From contig NZ_JADNQZ010000059.1 in assembly GCF_015709515.1 (NCBI RefSeq), positions 248,001 to 312,000 on the forward strand: 64,000 nucleotides of DNA, given 5' to 3'. Numbering within the stretch: position 1 is the stretch's first letter; the number at the start of each line of letters is the position of its first letter. This document shows positions 7,460 through 16,252 of this stretch, piece by piece. Position numbers and translations under genes: made by a program. Under the pieces are notes generated by a model. The model saw only the letters and a list, made by a program, of their open reading frames with translations, was not told where the DNA came from and did no database searches. The stretch comes from Methylocystis sp. H62 (GTDB lineage: Bacteria > Pseudomonadota > Alphaproteobacteria > Rhizobiales > Beijerinckiaceae).

Positions 7460-9856
7460 CTATCTTCTTCGTCGCGTTATTAACATCTGCGCGCGATTGA
7501 GATTTCGCTGCGCTAAGCCATGCTGGTAGGAAGCAGCTTCGGGCGTCCATTCTTCAAGCGCCTCGCGATAAGCGGCGACCGCATGTTGCAGCGTCTTCGT
7601 TCCGCTCTCGCGTTCACCGAGCGCCGCCAGCGCAAGTCCCAGATTGTTCTGCGTCATCGCCCAATCGAGCGGAACGCGCTCGCGCGTCCTTTCCATGAGC
7701 GCCTCCCTGAAGGCCGCGACGGCCTGTTCCAGAGTCGCTGTCCCGCTCTCGCGTGCGCCGAGCGTAGCGAGCGCACTCCCAAGATTATTCTGAGTCATCG
7801 CCCAATCGAGCGGAACGCGCTTGCGTGTCTTTTCCTTGAGCGCCTCGCGGAAGGCCGCTATGGCCTCTTGCAGAGTCGTCGTTCCCCTCTGGCGTCCCCC
7901 AAGCCGCGTCAGCGCACCGCCGAGATTGTTCTGTGTCGTCGCCCAGTCGAGCGGAACGCGCTCGCGCGTTCTTTCCTTGAGCGCCTCGCGGAAAGCCGCC
8001 ACCGCTTCCTGTAGCGTCGCCCAACCGCTCTCGCGCTCACCGAGCATCGCCAGCGCACTCCCCAGATTGTTCTGCGTCGTCGCCCAATCGAGCGGAACGC
8101 GCTCGCGCGCGCTTTCCTTGAGGGCCTCGCGGAAAGCCGCCGCCGCTTCTTGCAGGGTCGCCGTTCCGCTCTCGCGCTCTCCGAGCCGCACCAGCGCAAG
8201 GCCGAGATTGTTCTGAGTCCCGGCCCATTGAAGTGGAACCCGCTCGCGCGTCCATTCCTTGAGCGCCTCACGGAAGGCTTCCGCGGCCCGTCTCAGCGTC
8301 GCTGGATCGCTTTCGCGTTCGCCTTGTCTAAAAAGCACAAGGCCGAGATTGTTCTGGGTCATCGCCCAATCGAACGGAACCCGCTCGCGCGTCCTTTCGA
8401 GGAGCGCCTCTTGGAAAGCCGCGGCTGCCTGTCTCAGCGTCGCCGGATCGCTCTCTCGTTCGCCTAGTCTCGTGAGCACAAGGCCGATATTGCTCTGCGT
8501 CGTCGCCCATTGGACTGGAACCCGCTCGCGCGTCCTTTCCTGGAGCGCCTCTCGCAAAGTCGCCACGGCTAGTTGCAGTTTCGCCGTCCCACTCTCGCGT
8601 TCGCCGAGCCGCGCCAACGCGACTGCGAGATCGTTCTGGGTCATCGCCCAGTCCAGCGGAACGCGCTCGCGCGTCCTTTCCTGGAGCGCCTCTCGCAAAG
8701 TCGCCACGGCTAGTTGCAGTTTCGCCGTCCCACTCTCGCGTTCGCCGAGCCGCGCCAACGCGACTGCGAGATCGTTCTGGGTCATCGCCCAGTCCAGCGG
8801 AACGCGCTCGCGCGTCCTTTCCTGGAGCGCCTCTCGCAAAGTCGCCACGGCCTGTTGCAAGGTCGCCGTCCCGCTCTCGCGCTCGCCAAGCCGCATAAGC
8901 GCAAAGCCGAGATTGTTCTGCGCCATCGCCCATCGGAGCGGATTCTGCGCGCGCGTGTATTCCTTAAGAGCCTCACGGTATGCGGTGACGGCCTGTTCCA
9001 AGGTAGCGGTCCCGCTCTCACGTTCCCCCAGCCGCAAAAGCGCATTGCCGAGATTATTCTGCGTCCTCGCCCATTCGAGCGGATTCTGCGCGCGCGTGTA
9101 TTCCTTGAGAGCATCACGGTAAGCGGTGACGGCCTGTTTCAAGGTCGCCGTCCCACTCTCTCGCTCGCCGAGCGCACGAAGCGCATTGCCGAGGTTATTC
9201 TGGGCCATCGCCCAGTCATGCGGAACCCGCTCGCGCGTCCACTCCTTTAGCGCCTCGCGCAGGGCCGCCGCAGCCTGCTCCAGGGTTGTTCTACTACTCT
9301 CCCGCGTCCCGAGCAGTTGAAGCGCGGCGCCGAGATTATTCTGCGTCGCCGCCCAATCTCGCGGAGATCGCGCGCGCGTCCTTTCTTTGAGCGCCTCTCG
9401 GTAGGCGGCGACGGCCTGTTGCAGCGTCGCCGTCCCGCTCTCTCGCTCGCCAAGCGCGCCAAGCGCAGCGCCGATGTTGTTCTGGGCCATCGCCCATTGG
9501 AGCGGAAACGTTCGGCGCGGGAGCAGGTCCAAAAGTTTTTTCCAGCGATCAATAGCGGCGTCAAACGCGGCTTTATCTCCAGATGCAATTCCTCGCTTGT
9601 AAAACGCCTCCGCTTCGCGCGCCAATAACTCGGGACGCTTGTTATCGGACGGCGACAAAGATCTACGCTTCGCGAAATGCTCCGCCGATTGCGCATTACG
9701 TATATGCGAAGCGCGTGGCGCAGCATCGGATCTGGTCGGGTTGAGACAGGCGAAGATCGCCCAGAGCGCGGCATGAACCGCGATCGCCTCCGCGCCTTCA
9801 AAAAAAATCCGACGAGAATATTTTTCTTTGGCGTCGCTCGCCGACTGACGTCCCAT
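7460..9856 (-). CDS. TPR-repeat protein, 798 aa, 14 near-identical 47-residue units
   Basis: The N-terminus has a hydrophobic stretch at about residues 22-40 (signal or anchor), so the protein is probably exported or membrane-anchored. From about residue 118 to 776 there are 14 tandem 47-residue units of the pattern WAxTQNNLGxAL, GERESGTATL, AVAAxREAL, ERTRERVP. These are TPR-type helix pairs that form protein-binding superhelices. A degenerate fifteenth unit ends the protein. Unit length is exactly 141 bp throughout, so all units stay in frame. Two adjacent units are identical at DNA level. RBS AGGGG precedes the ATG at 9856. Function is unknown; similar arrays occur in signalling and secreted proteins. 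Confidence 0.85.
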   Translation of the reverse strand: MGRQSASDAKEKYSRRIFFEGAEAIAVHAALWAIFACLNPTRSDAAPRASHIRNAQSAEHFAKRRSLSPSDNKRPELLAREAEAFYKRGIASGDKAAFDAAIDRWKKLLDLLPRRTFPLQWAMAQNNIGAALGALGERESGTATLQQAVAAYREALKERTRARSPRDWAATQNNLGAALQLLGTRESSRTTLEQAAAALREALKEWTRERVPHDWAMAQNNLGNALRALGERESGTATLKQAVTAYRDALKEYTRAQNPLEWARTQNNLGNALLRLGERESGTATLEQAVTAYREALKEYTRAQNPLRWAMAQNNLGFALMRLGERESGTATLQQAVATLREALQERTRERVPLDWAMTQNDLAVALARLGERESGTAKLQLAVATLREALQERTRERVPLDWAMTQNDLAVALARLGERESGTAKLQLAVATLREALQERTRERVPVQWATTQSNIGLVLTRLGERESDPATLRQAAAAFQEALLERTRERVPFDWAMTQNNLGLVLFRQGERESDPATLRRAAEAFREALKEWTRERVPLQWAGTQNNLGLALVRLGERESGTATLQEAAAAFREALKESARERVPLDWATTQNNLGSALAMLGERESGWATLQEAVAAFREALKERTRERVPLDWATTQNNLGGALTRLGGRQRGTTTLQEAIAAFREALKEKTRKRVPLDWAMTQNNLGSALATLGARESGTATLEQAVAAFREALMERTRERVPLDWAMTQNNLGLALAALGERESGTKTLQHAVAAYREALEEWTPEAASYQHGLAQRNLNRAQMLITRRRR
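7530..9511 (-). repeat. 141-bp tandem repeat array (14 units) inside the TPR gene
   Basis: Tryptophan codons that start each unit are spaced exactly 141 bp from 9494-9496 down to 7661-7663. Units 6 and 7 are a perfect duplication: 8523-8663 equals 8664-8804, and identity continues for about 46 bp into the following unit. Other units have diverged to roughly 75-90%. The array therefore still expands or contracts by recombination. Confidence 0.9.
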
Positions 9857-9953
9857 AAAATGCCCCTGCGGATCTTCTCAAATATTCTACAGGCGTAACA
9901 TGAGCGGAGCCGTCGCGCGAGACTCGTCGGCGGCGAGAGACGCGTTGGCCAGT

Positions 9954-10034
9954 CCGTCGTGGCCGGGCTTGTCCCACGGGCTGTCCACGTCAAAACGGGC
10001 GCATTCGTGGATGCCCGGCTCAAGGCGGGCGTGA
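9954..10034. repeat. dispersed inverted repeat (CGTGGCCGGGCTTGTCCC type)
   Basis: The left arm CGTGGCCGGGCTTGTCCC at 9958-9975 and a right arm with CGTGGATGCCCGGCTCAAG at about 10006-10024 match the consensus of a very common Hyphomicrobiales intergenic repeat. A similar element lies at 55290-55370. The 415-bp gap 9857-10271 between the TPR gene and sufE consists of this element and the repeat cassette that follows; I see no gene in it. Confidence 0.6.
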
Positions 10035-10109
10035 CGCGGCAGAGGTTCGCAGCCCATGCGTCGCTCAAGTCGCGAAACGGCCGAACAATGACAGAACATA
10101 GTGGTGCTA

Positions 10110-10271
10110 GACTGGGACCCCCTCCCCAACCCTCCCCCGCTTCGCGGGAGAGGGAGTGAGACTCGGGCGCTTCATCGACGCCGCGCTGGCGTATCTACCC
10201 TGACGCCATAGCGCTGCGCTGCTCGTTTGCGTCCCCTCTCCCGCGAAGCGGGGGAGGGACAGGGTGGGGGC
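10110..10271. repeat. palindromic repeat cassette (right copy) abutting sufE
   Basis: The left end is a CCCCGCTTCGCGGGAG palindrome, and the right end CCCGCGAAGCGGG at 10240-10252. The core between them (10150-10243) is the reverse complement of the core at 7247-7335. The cassette ends directly at the sufE stop codon (10272), whereas the left copy is joined to a decayed sufE tail. The element family also appears in cobB (37208), near cobE (39190) and in cobN (46050). Confidence 0.75.
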
Positions 10272-10694
10272 CTACGCCGCCATCGCCTCTTTGGCTTCCC
10301 TCTTGATGCGCTCGACCATGGACCGCAGGCCGTTGGCGCGTTGCGGCGTCAGATGTTCGGCGAGGCCGAGCTCCTTAAACAGCGGCGCCGCGTCGGTGTC
10401 GACGATCTCCTGCGCGGTGCGTCCCGAGTAAAGCGCCAGCACGAGCGCGACGAGGCCGCGCACGATATGCGCGTCGCTGTCGCCGCGAAACGCGAGCGCG
10501 GTATGCCCCTCAGAGTCGCGCGTCGGCGTCGTTTCGAGCCACACCTGGCTGGCGCAGCCGCGCACCTTGTTCGCGTCCTTATAGGCCTCTTTGGGCAGCG
10601 GCTCGAGCGTGCGCCCAAGCTCGATGAGATAGCGGTAGCGATCCTCCCACTCATCGAGCAGCTCGAAATTGCCAATGATCTCGTCGATCTGCAT
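10272..10694 (-). CDS. sufE: SufE cysteine-desulfurase activator
   Basis: A 140-residue SufE family protein. It accepts sulfur from the cysteine desulfurase SufS and passes it to the SufBCD scaffold for Fe-S cluster assembly in the cytoplasm. The acceptor cysteine is C47 in VRGCASQVW, in the position of E. coli Cys51. The pattern IxxNFELLDEWEDRYRYLIELGR at the N-terminus is typical. I chose the ATG at 10694 because GGAG precedes it by four bases; an in-frame ATG at 10706 is possible. No other suf gene is adjacent. A decayed copy of its 3' end lies at 7366. Confidence 0.92.
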   Translation of the reverse strand: MQIDEIIGNFELLDEWEDRYRYLIELGRTLEPLPKEAYKDANKVRGCASQVWLETTPTRDSEGHTALAFRGDSDAHIVRGLVALVLALYSGRTAQEIVDTDAAPLFKELGLAEHLTPQRANGLRSMVERIKREAKEAMAA

Positions 10695-10831
10695 TTTGCT
10701 CCGCATCCTTCCGGCGAAGGCGCATTCTACCTCATTCCGGCGCTGCGCCGCGCCCTTTTCTTGGCGAGGGCCACGCCTTACATTCCGCGCGATGATCGCT
10801 GGCGCGCCGCGCCGCTCTCACGGAGATTTAT

Positions 10832-11428
10832 ATGAGCGACTTTTCCCGTTGGCGCGCCGTCGCCGCCGCGATTTTTCTGAGCTTTAGTCTTGCAGGCTGC
10901 GGCTACAATACGATTCCGACGCTCGAAGAAAACGCCAAGGCGAAATGGTCGGACGTGCAGTCCCAGTATCAGCGCCGCGCCGATCTCATTCCAAATCTCG
11001 TGGAGACCGTGAAGGGCTACGCCAGGCAGGAGAAGGACGTGCTCACCTCCGTCGTCGAGGCCCGCGCCAAGGCGACGTCGGTCAAGGTCGACGCGGGTTC
11101 GCTGACCGACCCCGAAAAAATGAAGCAGTTCCAGGAGGCGCAAAATCAGCTGACCGGCGCGCTTGGCCGGCTGATCGCGGTGAGCGAAGCCTATCCGGAC
11201 TTAAAATCCAACCAGAACTTCCTCGCCCTGCAGTCGCAGCTCGAAGGCACCGAGAACCGTATCACTGTCGCGCGCCGCGACTACATCGACGCGGTGCGGG
11301 AATTCAACACGTCGCTGCGCACCTTTCCGACGCTTCTCTGGGCGAAGACGTTCTTCGCCGGCACGAAGCCGATGGCGGAATTCTCCGCGGCCGGCGCGGC
11401 GCAATCGCCGCCAGAGGTGAAGTTCTAA
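10832..11428 (+). CDS. LemA family lipoprotein
   Basis: A 198-residue protein with a lipoprotein signal (hydrophobic core then LAGC, cysteine at residue 23). The mature part is the LemA domain, with its hallmark QxxYQRRADLIPNLVETVKGYAxxEKDVL at about residues 45-75 and a long helical bundle. LemA proteins are membrane-attached with unknown biochemical role. In many genomes they are followed by a TPM-domain protein; here the next gene, 3 bp downstream, is cysE instead, so the usual partner is missing from this locus. The operon with cysE is likely. Confidence 0.9.
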   Translation: MSDFSRWRAVAAAIFLSFSLAGCGYNTIPTLEENAKAKWSDVQSQYQRRADLIPNLVETVKGYARQEKDVLTSVVEARAKATSVKVDAGSLTDPEKMKQFQEAQNQLTGALGRLIAVSEAYPDLKSNQNFLALQSQLEGTENRITVARRDYIDAVREFNTSLRTFPTLLWAKTFFAGTKPMAEFSAAGAAQSPPEVKF

Positions 11429-11431
11429 ACG

Positions 11432-12271
11432 ATGAGCGCCGACGCGCCGACAGAAGAGCTGATTGCGCGGGAGGCGATGTGGGCGCATATGCGCCGCGAA
11501 GCCGAGGAGGCGCTGCGTCTCGACCCGTCGCTGACGCCGCTGATGCTCGGCGCGATCCTCAATCGCGCCTCGCTCGAAGAGGCGGTGGTCCATCGCATCG
11601 CCGCGCGACTCGGCGCGTCAGCCGTGGACGCCGAGACGATCGCCGACGCCTTCCTGCAGGCGGTGCGCGACGATGCGGCGATCGCGGCGGCCTTCCGCGC
11701 CGATTTGACCGCCTATGTCGAGCGCGATCCCGCCTGCGGGCGGATGATCGAACCGCTGCTCTATTTCAAGGGCTTTCACGCCATCCAGTCGGCGCGGCTG
11801 GCGCATGCGCTGTGGCGCGGGCGGCGACACGACTTCGCTTTTTATATCCAAAGCCGCGCCTCCGACGCCCTGGCGGCGGACATTCATCCTGCCGCGCGCT
11901 TCGGCAAAGGCCTGTTCCTCGATCACGGAACCGGTTTCGTCGTCGGCGAGACGGCGGTCGTCGACGACGACGTTTCGATCCTTCACGGCGTGACGCTGGG
12001 CGGCACGGGCAAGGTCGCGGGCGACCGTCATCCGAAGGTCAGGCGCGGCGTGATGATCGGCGCGGGCGCCAAAATTCTCGGCAATATCGAGATCGGCGCC
12101 TGTTCGCGGATCGCCGCAGGCTCGGTGGTGCTGCAGTCGGTTCCGCCCAATTCCATCGTCGCCGGCGTTCCGGCGAAAGTGGTCGGGACCGAATCACGCA
12201 TGGAGCCGGCGCGCGACATGGACCAGATCCTGCGCGGCCTCGCCTATGATTCTTTCGATTACGTGATCTGA
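11432..12271 (+). CDS. cysE: serine O-acetyltransferase
   Basis: A 279-residue cytoplasmic enzyme that makes O-acetylserine from serine and acetyl-CoA, the first step of cysteine synthesis. The N-terminal helical domain is about residues 10-145. The left-handed beta helix follows, with DIHPAARFGKGLFLDHGTG and ILHGVTLGGTGK as hexapeptide-repeat turns and conserved active-site His residues (His in LDHGTG and in ILHG). The C-terminal tail, where cysteine feedback usually acts, is present and ends in DYVI. It follows lemA by 3 bp, and gshB follows, placing cysteine and glutathione synthesis side by side. Confidence 0.95.
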   Translation: MSADAPTEELIAREAMWAHMRREAEEALRLDPSLTPLMLGAILNRASLEEAVVHRIAARLGASAVDAETIADAFLQAVRDDAAIAAAFRADLTAYVERDPACGRMIEPLLYFKGFHAIQSARLAHALWRGRRHDFAFYIQSRASDALAADIHPAARFGKGLFLDHGTGFVVGETAVVDDDVSILHGVTLGGTGKVAGDRHPKVRRGVMIGAGAKILGNIEIGACSRIAAGSVVLQSVPPNSIVAGVPAKVVGTESRMEPARDMDQILRGLAYDSFDYVI

Positions 12272-12411
12272 CCCGCGCCGCCACGTCCGCTAAGGGCCGG
12301 GGCGATTGAGGCTTGCGCAGGGCCACGGTTCTCCTGCTATGTGTCGCCGCGCGCGGCGGCGCCGTCGCCAAAGGCCGGCGCAGGACGGCGGCGGCCGGGG
12401 CAGGGGGATCG

Positions 12412-13389
12412 ATGCTCGAGATTGCGGTCCAGATGGACCCCTTGGAACGCATTAATTTTGCTGGAGATTCCACCTTCGCGCTGATGCTGGAGGCGAAGCG
12501 CAGGGGCCATCGCCTGTGGTTCTACACGCCGGATCAATTGTCGCTCGAAGGCGACCGGCTGACGGCGCGCGGGCGCCATATCGACGTTTTCGACGATCCT
12601 TCGCGCTATTACGCGCTCGGCGAGGCCACCGACCTTGAACTCGGCGACATGGACGTGGTGCTGCTGCGTCAGGACCCGCCCTTCGATCTCGCCTATATTA
12701 CCTCCACGCATTTTCTGGAGCGGCTCGCGCCGAGGACTCTCGTCGTCAACGACCCCGCGCATGTGCGCAACGCCCCGGAAAAAATCTTCGTGATGGAGTT
12801 CGCCGATCTGATGCCGCCGACGCTGATCACGCGCGACCGCGCCGCGATGGAGCGCTTTCGCGCCAAGCATGGCGAGATCGTCATGAAGCCGCTCTACGGC
12901 CATGGCGGCGCCGCGGTGTTCAAGGTCGCGCCGCGCGATCCGAATTTCGGTTCGCTGTTCGACATGTTCGCGACGATCTTCCGCGAGCCCTGGGTCGTGC
13001 AGCGGTTCCTGCCGGAGATCGTCAAGGGCGACAAGCGCATTCTTCTCATTGACGGCGAGGCGATGGGCGCGATCAACCGCATTCCGGCCGATGACGACAT
13101 CCGCTCCAATCTGGTGCGCGGCGGGGCGCCGGCGGCGTCCGAACTCAACGCGCGCGAAAGAGACATCTGCGCGCGGCTCGGGCCGGAGCTGAAACGGCGC
13201 GGATTGGTCTTCGTCGGCATCGACGTGATCGATGGCTGGCTCACCGAGATCAACGTGACCTCGCCGACAGGGCTCCGCGCGCTAAAACGCATCGGCGGGC
13301 CGGATCTTGCGCCGCCGCTCTTCGACGCCATCGAGGCGCGTCTGCGCGCCCTGCGCGCATCGGGCCGATCGCCGGAACTGACTCCATGA
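12412..13389 (+). CDS. gshB: glutathione synthase
   Basis: A 325-residue ATP-grasp ligase that joins glycine to gamma-glutamylcysteine in the cytoplasm. Family features include the N-terminal QMDPLERINFAGDSTFALMLEA, the ATP-binding KPLYGHGGAAVF, and the C-terminal EINVTSPTGLRAL Mg-ATP motif. Length is close to E. coli GshB (316). AGGGGG just before the ATG at 12412 fixes the start; a longer open frame upstream is not protein-like. The stop overlaps the glnD start by 4 bp (ATGA at 13386), so the two are translationally coupled, an unusual pairing of thiol synthesis and nitrogen signalling. Confidence 0.95.
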   Translation: MLEIAVQMDPLERINFAGDSTFALMLEAKRRGHRLWFYTPDQLSLEGDRLTARGRHIDVFDDPSRYYALGEATDLELGDMDVVLLRQDPPFDLAYITSTHFLERLAPRTLVVNDPAHVRNAPEKIFVMEFADLMPPTLITRDRAAMERFRAKHGEIVMKPLYGHGGAAVFKVAPRDPNFGSLFDMFATIFREPWVVQRFLPEIVKGDKRILLIDGEAMGAINRIPADDDIRSNLVRGGAPAASELNARERDICARLGPELKRRGLVFVGIDVIDGWLTEINVTSPTGLRALKRIGGPDLAPPLFDAIEARLRALRASGRSPELTP

Positions 13390-16196
13390 ACGAAGCGGCG
13401 CCGCTCAGCGTTTTCGCCGGGCTTGATCCCAACGAGCAGTTCCGTGGACTGCGCGAGGCCCTCGCGCCATCGGTCGCCGCGATCTGCAAGGGTGAGCGCG
13501 GCCATGCGCGGCGCACGGCGATCGTCGAATTGTTTCGCTCGGTCTTGGCGGAAGGACGCGAGATCGCGCGCGCCCGGCTTGAGGCGCGCGGCTCGGGACT
13601 GGCGTGCGCGAGATTGATTTCAGGGCTCGAAGACGAGTTGATCGGCGCCATCTACGACTATGTCGTGCGCTACGTTTACGTCGTCGACAATCCGACCTTT
13701 GCCGAGCGTCTCGCCATTATCGCGGTGGGCGGCTATGGGCGCGGGACGCTGGCGCCGGGCTCCGACATCGATCTGCTGTTTCTCGTCCCTTACAAACAGA
13801 CGCCGTGGGGCGAAAGCGTCATCGAGGCGATCCTTTATATCCTTTGGGATCTGCGTCAGAAGGTCGGCCATGCGACGCGCTCCGTCGCCGAATGCATGCG
13901 TCAGGCTCGCGCCGACATGACCATTCGAACGACGCTTCTCGAAGCGCGCTTCATTCTCGGCAACGCCGAGCTGTTCAGCGAGTTCCGCGAGAGCTTCGAT
14001 CGCGAGATCGCCCGTTCGGATACGCGCGAATTCGTCTCCGCCAAGCTCGCCGAACGCGACGCGCGGGTGATGCGCGCCGGCGCCTCGCGCTATCTCGTCG
14101 AGCCGAATGTGAAGGAAGGCAAAGGCGGCCTGCGCGATCTCAATACGCTGTTCTGGATCGCCAAATATGTCTATCGCGTACGCGAGGCGAAGGAGCTCGT
14201 CGCCGCCGGCCTCTTCACCGCGGCGGAGCTCAGCCTGTTCGAGCGCTGCGAGGAGTTTTTGTGGCGCGTGCGCTGTCATCTGCATTTCGCGACGGGGCGC
14301 GCCGAGGAACGGCTCGCCTTCGACGTGCAAACGACGATCGCCAAGCGTCTCGGCTATCACGACCGTAGCGGCCTCTCGCCGGTCGAGCGCTTCATGAAGC
14401 ACTATTTTCTCGTCGCCAAGGAAGTCGGCGATCTCACCGCGATCGTCTGCGCGGCGCTTGAAGAAAAGCAGGCGAAGCCGCGCGCCATCTTCGAGCGCTT
14501 TCTGCAGCCGTTTCGGCGCCGGCGCAGCCGCGCCCCGCAAGGCGACTTCATCGTCGATCACGACCGCATCAGCATTGTCGACGCTGATGTGTTCAAGCGC
14601 GATCCGGTCAACATCATCCGGCTGTTCTGGACGGCCGATCATCACGGCCTGCCGCTGCATCCCGACGCTTTGCGCGCGGTGACTCTGTCGCTGCGTCTCA
14701 TCGACGCCAATCTGCGCGCGAATAAGGAAGCCAACCGGCTGTTTCTGGAAATCCTGCTCTCGCGCAACATGACCGAAATTACGCTGCGCCGGATGAATGA
14801 GACCGGCGTGCTTGGGCGGTTCATTCCGGATTTCGGCAAGATCGTCGCGATGATGCAATTCAATATGTATCATCATTATACGGTCGACGAGCATCTGCTG
14901 CGCGTGGTCGGCGGACTGTCCGATCTCGAAGCCGGACGCATGCCGGAGCATCAGCAGCTGGTCGACGAAATCCTGCCGACGATCGTCAACCGCAAAGTGC
15001 TTTATCTGGGCCTGCTCCTGCACGACATCGCCAAGGGCCGAAAGGAGGACCACTCGCTCGCCGGCATGGAGGTGGCGCGCAGCCTGTGTCCGCGTCTGGG
15101 CTTCACCCCTGGCGAGACCGAATCCGTCGCCTGGCTCGTCGAACATCATCTCACCATGTCGAGCTTCGCGCAGAGCCGCGATCTCTCCGACCGCGTCACC
15201 ATCGAAAATTTCGCCGCCATCGTTCAAACGATGGAGCGGCTGAAGATGCTGTTCGTTCTTACCGTCTGCGACATCAACGCGGTCGGGCCCGGCGTGCTCG
15301 ACGCCTGGAAAGCGCAGCTGCTGCGCGTGCTCTACTGGGAGACCGAGGTTGTGCTCGGCGGCGGCCATTCGGCGGTCGATCGCAAGAGTCGCGTCGCGGC
15401 CGCGAAAGCCGATCTGCGTGCGGCGCTTCCAGAGTGGAGCGACGAGGAGTTCGACGCCTACGCCAAGCGTCACTATCCGGCCTATTGGCTCAAGGTCGAC
15501 GTCGCCCGCAAGCTGCGTCACGCGGAGCTGCTTCGCGAGATGAACGACGCATCCGCGCCGCTGGCGACCGCGGTTGAACTCGACAGGACGCGCGGCGCCG
15601 TAGAGCTGACCGTCGTCGCGCCGGACAACCCGCGTCTGCTGTCGATCATCGCCGGCGGCTGCGCGGCAGGCGGCGCCAATATCGTCGACGCGCATATTTT
15701 CACCACGGCGGATGGTCTCGCGCTCGACACGATCTTCTTCTCGCGCGCCTTTGATTTTGACGAAGACGAGATGCGTCGCGCCGGGCGAATCGCCGGCCTC
15801 ATCGCCAGGGCGCTGCGCGGCGAGGTCGTCGTGTCCGAAGAGCTGCGGGCGCGCGCCAAAGCGCATCTGCCGACCGACGCCTTTTCGGTCGCGCCTGAGG
15901 TCGTCGTCGATAATAGCCTGTCGAACGTCTATACGGTCATCGAGGTCTCCGGACTCGACCGCGAGGGGCTGCTGTTCGAGCTCACCAATTCGATTTCGCG
16001 GCTCAATCTCAATATCGCCTCGGCGCATATCGTCACCTTCGGCGAGCGCGCCGTCGACGCCTTCTATGTCACGGATTTGACGGGCGCGAAGATCGCCTCG
16101 CCCCAGCGGCAGGCGACGATCAAGCGCCAGCTCCTGGACGTGTTTCGCGGTCCCGGCGCGGGCGGGGCCAAAACGCCCGCCGCCGCCGCGACTTGA
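13386..16196 (+). CDS. glnD: PII uridylyltransferase / uridylyl-removing enzyme
   Basis: A 936-residue bifunctional nitrogen sensor that adds UMP to PII proteins when glutamine is low and removes it when glutamine is high. Domains in order: nucleotidyltransferase (GGYGRGTLAPGSDIDLLF, residues 115-132, with the paired aspartates), GlnE-like helical region, HD phosphohydrolase (LLLHDIAKG near residue 545 and a later EHH), and two ACT domains at about 735-800 and 845-930 that sense glutamine. All motifs are intact. The gene overlaps gshB by 4 bp. Confidence 0.97.
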   Translation: MNEAAPLSVFAGLDPNEQFRGLREALAPSVAAICKGERGHARRTAIVELFRSVLAEGREIARARLEARGSGLACARLISGLEDELIGAIYDYVVRYVYVVDNPTFAERLAIIAVGGYGRGTLAPGSDIDLLFLVPYKQTPWGESVIEAILYILWDLRQKVGHATRSVAECMRQARADMTIRTTLLEARFILGNAELFSEFRESFDREIARSDTREFVSAKLAERDARVMRAGASRYLVEPNVKEGKGGLRDLNTLFWIAKYVYRVREAKELVAAGLFTAAELSLFERCEEFLWRVRCHLHFATGRAEERLAFDVQTTIAKRLGYHDRSGLSPVERFMKHYFLVAKEVGDLTAIVCAALEEKQAKPRAIFERFLQPFRRRRSRAPQGDFIVDHDRISIVDADVFKRDPVNIIRLFWTADHHGLPLHPDALRAVTLSLRLIDANLRANKEANRLFLEILLSRNMTEITLRRMNETGVLGRFIPDFGKIVAMMQFNMYHHYTVDEHLLRVVGGLSDLEAGRMPEHQQLVDEILPTIVNRKVLYLGLLLHDIAKGRKEDHSLAGMEVARSLCPRLGFTPGETESVAWLVEHHLTMSSFAQSRDLSDRVTIENFAAIVQTMERLKMLFVLTVCDINAVGPGVLDAWKAQLLRVLYWETEVVLGGGHSAVDRKSRVAAAKADLRAALPEWSDEEFDAYAKRHYPAYWLKVDVARKLRHAELLREMNDASAPLATAVELDRTRGAVELTVVAPDNPRLLSIIAGGCAAGGANIVDAHIFTTADGLALDTIFFSRAFDFDEDEMRRAGRIAGLIARALRGEVVVSEELRARAKAHLPTDAFSVAPEVVVDNSLSNVYTVIEVSGLDREGLLFELTNSISRLNLNIASAHIVTFGERAVDAFYVTDLTGAKIASPQRQATIKRQLLDVFRGPGAGGAKTPAAAAT

Positions 16197-16252
16197 TTTT
16201 GACGTTTCGCGCGCAGATATCGAAGCCTTTACGAAAGAATGATGGTGACAGC

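Noticed and set aside
8259-9122. Ser/Arg-rich repetitive plus-strand frame opposite the TPR gene
   Set aside because: Its periodicity is inherited from the TPR units; the sequence is not protein-like.
7530-9511. CRISPR-like periodic repeats
   Set aside because: The period is 141 bp with no short conserved repeat and unique spacer pattern; the units are in-frame TPR coding sequence.
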